A DNA stretch of 64,000 nucleotides from an uncultured Clostridia bacterium (GTDB lineage: Bacteria > Bacillota > Clostridia > Christensenellales > Aristaeellaceae). The DNA lies in contig CALCQO010000002.1 in NCBI GenBank assembly GCA_937894675.1, positions 1 through 64,000 on the forward strand, given 5' to 3'. Positions 54,286-61,603 of the stretch are shown piece after piece. A program made the translations under genes and the position numbers. The number at the start of each line of letters is the position of its first letter. The stretch's first letter is position 1. A model generated the notes under the pieces. The model searched no databases and was not told where the DNA came from. It worked only from the letters and a program-made list of their open reading frames with translations.

Positions 54286-55314
54286 TTATCCGGCTCTGTT
54301 CCGAGCCATCTGAACCGCCAGGTCAATCGCGTCCAACAAGCTTTCTTCATTCGCGATGTTTTTCCCCGCGCGGTCAAAAGCGGTGCCGTGATCTACGGAA
54401 GTACGGATAATGGGCAGACCGATGGTGGTGTTGATGCCGCTCATGGAAGTGAACAATCCCGTTTCGGGATCCAGTTTAAAACCTATTAATTTCAGCGGGA
54501 TATGTCCCTGATCGTGATACATGGCGACAACAATGGCAAAGTGCCCCGCCAGGGCTTTGACAAAAACCGTATCCGGCGGAACCGGACCTTCCACAAGCAG
54601 CCCCTCGCTTTGGGCTTGGCGAATGGCGGGAATAATGGCCAGCTCCTCCTCATTGCCGAACAAACCATTTTCCGAGCTGTGGGCGTTGAAGCCGGCTACG
54701 CCGATTCTGCCATCTGGCATCCCGATTTCCCGCAGCGCTTCCTTCGCCAGTTTGATGGTGTTGTACACCCTTTCCTGGGTGATTAAATCACAAGCCTGGC
54801 GCATGGATACATGGGTGGTGCAATGAATAACGCGCAGCCCGCCGCCCATGAGCATCATTCCGTAATTGGACGTGTTGGTATAATGGGCAAAAATTTCCGT
54901 GTGCCCGGAGAAGAAGTGACCTGCCATATGGAGGGCTTCTTTATTGATGGGGCCGGTGACGACAGCGGCGGCTGTGCCCGCCAGGGCACTATTAATGCCG
55001 TACTCAATGTACCGGAAAGCCGCTTCCCCGCAGCCTGCGTTGACCTGACCGTATTGATAGTCTTCCTTCTGCAAAAGATTCATGTCCAGCAGCTCAAGGG
55101 TGCCCGGTATGCCTTCTGCCTTCTCCAAGCTCTGCAGGGTTTTTACCTTCAGGGTGCTGCCTGTGAAGCGAACCGCGTCTTCAATGGCTATGCGGTCCCC
55201 GATAACCACAGGAATGGAAGACTCGAATACGCGCTTGTCCGCTAACGCTTTCACGCAGATCTCCGGTCCTATCCCCGCGGGATCGCCCATTGTAATTGCA
55301 AGAAGTGGCCGCAT
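54286..55314 (-). CDS. pdxA2: PdxA2-type 4-phospho-D-threonate (or erythronate) dehydrogenase
   Basis: 342 residues. PdxA fold: TMGDPAGIGPE, VTGPINKEAL, metal ligand His in FSGHTEIFAHYT, NAHSSENGLFGNEE, and MYHDQGHIPLKL. PdxA2 proteins oxidise 4-phospho-threonate with NAD and decarboxylate it to dihydroxyacetone phosphate. The adjacent DUF1537 kinase makes this reading stronger than vitamin B6 synthesis. GAGGTGAAC precedes ATG 55314. First gene of the 11-gene operon, divergent from its PrpR-like regulator. Confidence 0.92.
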   Translation of the reverse strand: MRPLLAITMGDPAGIGPEICVKALADKRVFESSIPVVIGDRIAIEDAVRFTGSTLKVKTLQSLEKAEGIPGTLELLDMNLLQKEDYQYGQVNAGCGEAAFRYIEYGINSALAGTAAAVVTGPINKEALHMAGHFFSGHTEIFAHYTNTSNYGMMLMGGGLRVIHCTTHVSMRQACDLITQERVYNTIKLAKEALREIGMPDGRIGVAGFNAHSSENGLFGNEEELAIIPAIRQAQSEGLLVEGPVPPDTVFVKALAGHFAIVVAMYHDQGHIPLKLIGFKLDPETGLFTSMSGINTTIGLPIIRTSVDHGTAFDRAGKNIANEESLLDAIDLAVQMARNRAG

Positions 55315-55344
55315 GTGTTCACCTCATTCAGTTATGTTGGTTTA

Positions 55345-55372
55345 ATATTACAACATTCGCTGATGATTACAA
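55345..55372 (-). promoter_or_regulatory. Candidate sigma-A promoter of the threonate-type operon
   Basis: On the minus strand TTGTAA, 16-bp spacer, TAATAT, about 30 bp before the pdxA2 start. No sigma-54 GG-N10-GC element is seen. Confidence 0.5.
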
Positions 55373-55435
55373 TCCGTAAATAACAGATTATCGTATTATT
55401 TTGAAACGATTATGGAAATTTCACCCCTTACAGCA

Positions 55436-55464
55436 TTGCGAATAAAGGAAATCAGTGCTATAGT
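55436..55464 (+). promoter_or_regulatory. Candidate sigma-A promoter of the PrpR-like regulator gene
   Basis: TTGCGA, 17-bp spacer, TATAGT with an extended -10 (TGC before it), giving a leader of about 37 nt before ATG 55508. Its position rules out the upstream in-frame ATG at 55412. Confidence 0.6.
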
Positions 55465-55507
55465 TGAACAAAACAGATATGTGAAAAACACGCAATGGAG
55501 ATATAGG

Positions 55508-57283
55508 ATGAGAAAGACAAGAATTCTTGCGATTGTGCCGTATGAAGGGCTTCGGGAGGTGCTGCTGGCCGAGGCGGCAAAACGGGACGATATCGATATG
55601 GATATCTTCTTTGGCGACCTGAACGACGGCGTTGCCATCGCCAAAGCCAGGGAGAAGAATGGTTATGATGTGATCCTATCCCGCGGCGGCACCGCCGGGT
55701 TGATTAAAAACGAGGTAAAGCTGCCGGTGGTTGATATCATCCCCACCATTTACGATTTGCTGCGCTTTGTCCGTATGGCGGACAACATGCCCGGGCCTTT
55801 CGCCATTGTAGGGTTCTCCAATGTAACCCTGGTGGCCAAAAAACTGTTTGACATCATCAACCGCAAAATCAACATTTTCACCCTGGAGCAATCCTCTGAC
55901 GCGGAACAGGTAATCCAGCGGCTGGCCAAAGAAGGCTATTCCCTGATTATCGGGGACGCGATTGCCACCAATACCGCAAAGCGCCATCATATGAACAGCA
56001 TCCTGATTGCCTCGGGCGAGGAAAGCGTGCACAGCGCGTTGACGGAAGCAAGCAATATACACAAACTGATTAATCACACAACGCTCAACAACCTGTTCTT
56101 CCAGGATATTCTGGAAGAGAGCAATCTGAGCGTCGTTATCTTCAACAATCAAAATGAGATGCTGTATTCCAATTTGTCGGATGACCAATTGGAGTTTCAG
56201 CGCGTCTTCCGCGCGCTGCCCGCCTATATACCCGCCACGCTGGAGAATGACAATTTCCGTGTGGTTCGGCACACTAAGGGATACATCTTTGAAATCGTGG
56301 GGCGTGTTATCAAACGCAACGACCAGGAGTTTATCGCCTACTACATCCGCCGTTTCCTGGACATGCCCAAGCTGAAGCACGGCGTTATCAAGTATTACCA
56401 TATGCTGGACGCGACGCTGGAAGAAACGAACATGCCCATTGATAATATCGGAAAAATGGCCGCGGTGATTGAAAAATCCAAGGTAGTGGGAAGGACCTCT
56501 TCCCCCGTGTGCGTAACCGGCGGTGTGGGCACCCCCTTCCAGACAGTGATGTACGCGATTTACCATGAAAGCGCTTTGCGCCTGAACTCCCTTGTGAGCA
56601 TCGACTGCGCGCTGATAGACGCAAAATCCTTCCATTGGCTTCTTGAAAGCGACAACTCGCCCCTATGCGAAACCAACCTGACCATTTGTTTTGAGAACTT
56701 CCATCTGCTGGAAACATCCCTGCAAATGAAGTACATCAATTTTGCGAACCATACGGATTTGCACAAGCGGAACCGCGTCATCTACGGGCTAAAAAGGATG
56801 AACATCGTAAGCCCCTCCGCGGAAGAGTTTTTCAACGCGGCGGAGTTTTTCCACATTTCCCTGCCCAGCCTTGCCGAAAGAACGCAGGATATCCCCTACC
56901 TGGCCAGCCTGTATCTGAGCAGCGCCAATGTTGAATTGGGGAAGCAGTCCATCGGAATCCACGAAGACGCTTTGGCCCATATGATTGCCTACAGTTGGCC
57001 GGGCAACAACGAGCAGCTTCACCGGGTGGTCCGCTCCTGCCTGATGATGACCGCCTCCGGCATGATTCCCCTGGAAAGCGTTCAAAAATCCCTGGCTGAG
57101 GAAGAAAAGCTGTTCAACATAGAGCAAGATTTCGCGTATGATATCAGCGGCACCCTGGACGAAATCAACACGCGCATCGCAATGGCTGTATTAAAGGAAG
57201 AAAAAATGAACCGCACAAAAACCGCCCAGCGGCTGAACATCAGCAGAAGCACGCTGTGGCGGATGCTGCAGAGTAGGGAGTGA
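55508..57283 (+). CDS. PrpR_N-domain regulator with degenerate AAA+ domain and Fis-type HTH
   Basis: 591 residues from ATG 55508 (GGAG 7 nt upstream). PrpR_N sensor domain at about 5-160 (YDVILSRGGTAGLIK, VVDIIPTIYDLLRF, GYSLIIGDAIA), a PAS-like stretch (about 200-285), then a region aligned with sigma-54 activator AAA+ domains. In it Walker A is GGVGTPFQ (about 338-345) instead of GETGTGKE, and no GAFTGA loop is visible. SWPGNNEQLHRVVRS matches the usual WPGNVREL..v. C-terminal Fis HTH: TKTAQRLNISRSTLWRML. Probably regulates the divergent operon with ordinary sigma-A polymerase in response to an acid ligand. Confidence 0.88.
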   Translation: MRKTRILAIVPYEGLREVLLAEAAKRDDIDMDIFFGDLNDGVAIAKAREKNGYDVILSRGGTAGLIKNEVKLPVVDIIPTIYDLLRFVRMADNMPGPFAIVGFSNVTLVAKKLFDIINRKINIFTLEQSSDAEQVIQRLAKEGYSLIIGDAIATNTAKRHHMNSILIASGEESVHSALTEASNIHKLINHTTLNNLFFQDILEESNLSVVIFNNQNEMLYSNLSDDQLEFQRVFRALPAYIPATLENDNFRVVRHTKGYIFEIVGRVIKRNDQEFIAYYIRRFLDMPKLKHGVIKYYHMLDATLEETNMPIDNIGKMAAVIEKSKVVGRTSSPVCVTGGVGTPFQTVMYAIYHESALRLNSLVSIDCALIDAKSFHWLLESDNSPLCETNLTICFENFHLLETSLQMKYINFANHTDLHKRNRVIYGLKRMNIVSPSAEEFFNAAEFFHISLPSLAERTQDIPYLASLYLSSANVELGKQSIGIHEDALAHMIAYSWPGNNEQLHRVVRSCLMMTASGMIPLESVQKSLAEEEKLFNIEQDFAYDISGTLDEINTRIAMAVLKEEKMNRTKTAQRLNISRSTLWRMLQSRE

Positions 57284-57327
57284 AAACAGTACGCCCATCA
57301 CGTTTCAATGACTGGCATCAGTTAGCC

Positions 57328-57350
57328 AAGGTGGAATTGATGTCCACCTT
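57328..57350 (+). terminator. Weak hairpin after the PrpR-like gene
   Basis: 8-bp stem AAGGTGGA/TCCACCTT with a 7-nt loop, 45 bp past the stop, ending TTTCT. Plausible terminator in the 187-bp convergent gap. Confidence 0.45.
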
Positions 57351-57470
57351 TCTAAGAGCTCATGTAAATAAAAGCCTATACCTAGACATTTCCCTTTATT
57401 GATAACACAAAGTTATTAGTGCGCAAGTAACCGGTAGATGAAACGTCAAAATACATCATTTCAACATGTT

Positions 57471-60400
57471 TTATGGCAGTGAGGGCAACTGCCCATTAAT
57501 CCTGCATTGCGGCAGCGCTTTGCGCAAACGTTCAATATCTTCGCTGCTGACTGGATTACCGGTCACATCCAGTTCACGAAGGTTGGCTAACCCTAAGAGG
57601 GGAGTAATATCGCTAATCTGATTCATATGCAGCAATAGTATCTGAAGCCGATGCAATCCAGCCAATGGTCTCAGATCGCTGATTTGATTGCCGTACAAAT
57701 TTGCAAACTGAAGATTCGTAAGGTTTTCCATCGGACTCAAATCACTAATGTCGTTTTCGTAGGCGTATATTTCCTTCAGTTTTTCCATTTTGGCAAGCGG
57801 GGCAAGATCATTGATGCCCAGACGCATAATTTGGAGAACTTCCATATTTACCGCCGCTTGCAGCAATTGGAAAGAGTAATTATTCGCCTCCGGCGTCCCC
57901 GCGTCCTTAAGGTCAAACCAGGTCAGGTGCTTGAAACTTTCCATGTTCAGATTTTTCGCTGATCCGCCCAACACCATTTGCACCGATTGCAGAAGGGCTG
58001 CGTCGCCCGCCGCTTGATAGTTCGACTTTTCTCCGTTAATGCTGCACAGCGGTAACGCACTGCGGAGAATCTCCAGGTCAGTCTGGTTGATGGGATTCCC
58101 TAGTAAGTTTAACTCCTTTAAACCCACCATTTCAAATAGGGGAGAAATATCTGAAATTTCATTGTTTTGAAGTGATAGTACTTGAAGATTAGACATGTTG
58201 CTTATCATTCGAATGTCAGAGATTTGATTATCATTCAAGTGAAGAGTTTTTAAAACAGCTAGTTTCGATAGATTGTCAATACGGCTGATTCTATTGTTAG
58301 AAACATCGAGCGTCTCCAAATTGCTCAGTAAGCTTATTGGCTTCACATCAGAGATTACGTTGTTGCTCAGATTCAGCGATTGCAGGTTCTCTAGCGCCAA
58401 GAGAAAGGATGGGTCAATCAGGCTAAGGTTTGTTAATTCAAGAGATGTCAAATTTGTACAATGGGTAAGTAAACTTAGGTTTCCAACAGACTGTTGATCT
58501 TGCCCGTTCACTTGCAATGATTTTAATTGCAAAAGGAAGACATCGTTTAAGGAGCCCTCCGGTTTATTGATTGCTTTTCGGATTGCATCTTCTACTTGTT
58601 CTTCAGCAGAAACCGGATGAAGAAGCGGCTCCGATGGGGATGGTGAAAGAACGGCACTATTTGCCGCCTTTTCCTGACTAGCCGCCGCCTCATTTGTTGC
58701 AACATAGGGTGTAGGATTCGGTGTACTCGTCGGTTTGGGGGAAGGTGTGATGACCGTGGATTTTTCTAATGCCGTCGAATTTCGAATTCCATATGCCTCA
58801 TTGATTGCATCCAGCACCGCATCCGTTGTGACGGTTGCACCGCTTATTACGTCAATATCTTCCCTCCCCAACGGAGGTTTCTTTCCAATAAACTGCTCAC
58901 TGAATGCTGGTTCCAGTGCAGAAGCGCCGATGCCAGGCGTTTCATCAAAGAACTTGTCTCCAATCGACAGGGACTGAATTGTGGAGCCATCCTGATCAAA
59001 TGACACCGTAACCGCAACCGGTCCAGCAAATCCTTCTACGCTAGCAGTTACTGCATCTTCCATTGCGACAGGCACATTCGTTGATGCCGCTTTTCTTGTG
59101 CTTGACGGTATTTGCTGCTTAAATGCTTCATTGATAGCATCCAGCACCGCATCCGTCGTGATGGTAGTACCGCTGTTTACGTCAATATCTTCTCTCCCCA
59201 ACGGAGCTTTCTTTCCAATAAACTGCTCACTGAATGCCGGTTCCAGTACATATGCGCCTAAGCCAGGCGTTTCATCAAACAACTTGTCTCCAATCGAGAG
59301 GGATTGAATTGTAGAACCATCCTGACCAAATGACACCGTAACTGCAACTGGGCCGGAAAACCCTTCTTTGCTAACAGTTATTGCATCTGCCTTTGCGGCA
59401 GGTACATCTTTGGATTCACCTTTTCGTGTACTGGACGATGATTGCTGCTCATATGCTTCGTTGATAGCATCCAGCACTGCATCCGTCGTGATGGTAGCAC
59501 CACTAATTGCTTCAATATCTTCCCTCCCCAACGGAGCTTTCTTTCCAAGAAACTGCTCACTGAATGCTGGTTCCAGCGCAGAGGCACCGTAGCCTGCCGA
59601 TTCAGCAAATAACTTGTCTCCAATCGATAGGGATTGAATTGTGGAGCCATCCTGACCAAATGACACTGTAACCGCAACCGGGCCGGCAAACCCTTTTTTG
59701 GAGATAACAACCGCCTCTTGATTAGCGGAAGCTTTATGAGGTATCTGCTCATCATTGAGCAGCGGAGCAGGAGTTGCTGAAGGAGGAGAGGTAGGCGCGT
59801 CCGTAGTATTTGGCGTTACTGCCACTGCCTTTGTTGGAACAATTGTGGTATAGGGTGTGGGCACCTTTTCATGATCTTCCAAGTTTTTCGTTGGTAACCA
59901 GGGTTTGAGAATAAATAAAAGCGCGGCAAGAGCAACCGCCAACAGAACAACGCCTATCATCAGGCTTTTCCTTATTTTCGTACCTGCTTCCTTCCACACA
60001 AAGAGTACTTTCGGAGGATTAGCAACGCCATCCTCATTGACTAAAACGCTGACCGGGCTTTTACTGATCAGCCGATAGCCGGGCTGCGGGACTGCATGAA
60101 CGGCATTCTTCTGATGCAATAGGCACTTCTGTGCTGTATGCGATAATTCGATGCCGTGTGTGGTAACATTGAAAACTGGTACCTCAACTGAATTGGTTTG
60201 TTTGCGCATCTGAAACACAACGATTTCCGGAATAATCCGGCCATCCATTCCTTGCGCAACCCGTAACCTTTTCGCCCCCACCGGCTCATATCCAGGAACT
60301 TGCGGGACATCAATCCACGTTTCTTCCCCAGGTTTTATCTTGATTTCCCCATAGGATACTTGCTTCCCTGTTTCGGTTTGGCAAACAATGGGCACGGTGC

Positions 60401-61562
60401 TGTTATTCATCACCGTCTGCTCCATCCGGTAGGTAAAGGTCACATGATCCCGCAGGCTCTTTCCAGCGGCATCTACATCAATGTGTATGCTGCCCTCCCC
60501 AACCACCTCATATCCCGGTAATTGCGGCGCATGGAGGATAGCAACCTCGCCCGCATTGCATAATTCAATCTTGCTTAGAATCTCATGCTTGCTCTCTTCC
60601 AGTACGCAGGTTACACGAATTTCACAGTTTGCCTTGCCGGATATCCCCTGTGCACGCTGCAGTTCCTCCAGGGCTTTGCGCATTTCCTGCGCACTTTGGT
60701 AACGGTCTTGCGGCCGATAGGCACACGCTTTCAGAATCACTCCGGCAAAGTCCGCATCCGCCTGGCTGGGCGGCGGCAGCACCTCCCCCTGGGCGCGTTT
60801 AATAATAGCCAGTTCCGGGTTCATGTTCTCTTCGTCGATATAGGGCAGAAATCCCCGATTCATGTACCTGTACAGTACGATGCCAAGGGAATAGATATCC
60901 ACGGTCTGGTCGTAGTTCATGCTGCCGTTATATACTTCCGGCGCCATATAGTTGGGAGTGCCTGCGCGGGTTGAGGCATACCCTGTGGCTTGCAGAGCCC
61001 GGGCTGTTCCAAAGTCCCCTAATTTATAATCCCCATAAGTATCTATAAAAATATTGGCGGGCTTTATATCCCGGTGAATCAGCTTTCTGCTCTGCAAGGT
61101 TTCCAACGCTCGCAGCATGTGAATTCCCAGCCGAAAAACCTCATCCCGGTCTATCCCGCCGGTTTTCTTCACATGGTCTGGCAAACTCGTCAGCAATTCC
61201 ATCCGCAGGAACAGGTCGTACCCCAGCACCTCGTTTTTCTCAATAATCTTATGCTCTTCATAAGCCACGATGTGAGAACAGCCTCGAATCTCAAGCATGG
61301 CCATGATTTCTTTTACCAGCTGGTCAAGCTCCCGGCGGTACAGCTTTTGCACGGTGTCCTTGGAAACCCCGGAGAGTTCCTCCATTTCCGCTTTCACCGT
61401 TTCGCTGGGTATAGAGATATGCTTAACCGCCGCATACTGTGTAAATTGGGCAAAAACATCCTCACGGTGAGCCTTCCACACCGTTCCAAAACTACCGCGG
61501 CCGATGACCTCGTCAATCACCCAGTTTGGCCAAATGGGCTCAAAAGAATGGATGTCAGGCAT
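57471..61562 (-). CDS. Transmembrane Ser/Thr kinase with three FMN_bind domains and leucine-rich repeats
   Basis: 1363 residues; ATG 61562 with AAGGAG upstream. Hanks-type kinase at about 15-300: GRGSFGTVWKAH, AAVKHIS (K47), HRDIKPAN (D165), DFG 183-185, APE 207-209. A cytoplasmic stretch of repeated beta modules (about 313-525) has the motif LPGYEVVGEG/VPGYEPVGA. One membrane helix (about 533-552) is followed by a Pro/Thr linker. Three FMN_bind domains of NqrC/RnfG type (about 619-705, 729-815, 839-925) end in SGATITT, SGTTITT and SGATVTT, where ApbE-type enzymes attach FMN to the Thr. Two SDS22-like LRR blocks follow (about 1003-1175 and 1190-1363). A kinase with an extracytoplasmic flavin/LRR sensor is my inference; FMN attachment is predicted only from motifs. 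Confidence 0.9.
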   Translation of the reverse strand: MPDIHSFEPIWPNWVIDEVIGRGSFGTVWKAHREDVFAQFTQYAAVKHISIPSETVKAEMEELSGVSKDTVQKLYRRELDQLVKEIMAMLEIRGCSHIVAYEEHKIIEKNEVLGYDLFLRMELLTSLPDHVKKTGGIDRDEVFRLGIHMLRALETLQSRKLIHRDIKPANIFIDTYGDYKLGDFGTARALQATGYASTRAGTPNYMAPEVYNGSMNYDQTVDIYSLGIVLYRYMNRGFLPYIDEENMNPELAIIKRAQGEVLPPPSQADADFAGVILKACAYRPQDRYQSAQEMRKALEELQRAQGISGKANCEIRVTCVLEESKHEILSKIELCNAGEVAILHAPQLPGYEVVGEGSIHIDVDAAGKSLRDHVTFTYRMEQTVMNNSTVPIVCQTETGKQVSYGEIKIKPGEETWIDVPQVPGYEPVGAKRLRVAQGMDGRIIPEIVVFQMRKQTNSVEVPVFNVTTHGIELSHTAQKCLLHQKNAVHAVPQPGYRLISKSPVSVLVNEDGVANPPKVLFVWKEAGTKIRKSLMIGVVLLAVALAALLFILKPWLPTKNLEDHEKVPTPYTTIVPTKAVAVTPNTTDAPTSPPSATPAPLLNDEQIPHKASANQEAVVISKKGFAGPVAVTVSFGQDGSTIQSLSIGDKLFAESAGYGASALEPAFSEQFLGKKAPLGREDIEAISGATITTDAVLDAINEAYEQQSSSSTRKGESKDVPAAKADAITVSKEGFSGPVAVTVSFGQDGSTIQSLSIGDKLFDETPGLGAYVLEPAFSEQFIGKKAPLGREDIDVNSGTTITTDAVLDAINEAFKQQIPSSTRKAASTNVPVAMEDAVTASVEGFAGPVAVTVSFDQDGSTIQSLSIGDKFFDETPGIGASALEPAFSEQFIGKKPPLGREDIDVISGATVTTDAVLDAINEAYGIRNSTALEKSTVITPSPKPTSTPNPTPYVATNEAAASQEKAANSAVLSPSPSEPLLHPVSAEEQVEDAIRKAINKPEGSLNDVFLLQLKSLQVNGQDQQSVGNLSLLTHCTNLTSLELTNLSLIDPSFLLALENLQSLNLSNNVISDVKPISLLSNLETLDVSNNRISRIDNLSKLAVLKTLHLNDNQISDIRMISNMSNLQVLSLQNNEISDISPLFEMVGLKELNLLGNPINQTDLEILRSALPLCSINGEKSNYQAAGDAALLQSVQMVLGGSAKNLNMESFKHLTWFDLKDAGTPEANNYSFQLLQAAVNMEVLQIMRLGINDLAPLAKMEKLKEIYAYENDISDLSPMENLTNLQFANLYGNQISDLRPLAGLHRLQILLLHMNQISDITPLLGLANLRELDVTGNPVSSEDIERLRKALPQCRINGQLPSLP
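58773..59714 (-). repeat. Three in-frame coding repeats of 330 bp (FMN_bind modules)
   Basis: Units at 59714-59385, 59384-59055 and 59054-58773, corresponding to residues 617-726, 727-836 and 837-930. Protein identity between copies is high (for example GPVAVTVSF, QDGSTIQSLSIGDK, EPAFSEQF, GKK[A/P]PLGREDI), which suggests recent duplication or gene conversion. Confidence 0.9.
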
Positions 61563-61603
61563 AGAAAAGCTCCTTTATCATATGGGATGCACCATCACAC
61601 AAT

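Noticed and set aside
54286..55314. PdxA of vitamin B6 synthesis
   Set aside because: Adjacent DUF1537 kinase and importer operon fit the PdxA2 acid-sugar role; no other pyridoxal genes nearby.
55315..55507. Sigma-54 promoter expected for a PrpR-type regulator
   Set aside because: No GG-N10-GC element found in the divergent region; sigma-A-like hexamers are present instead.
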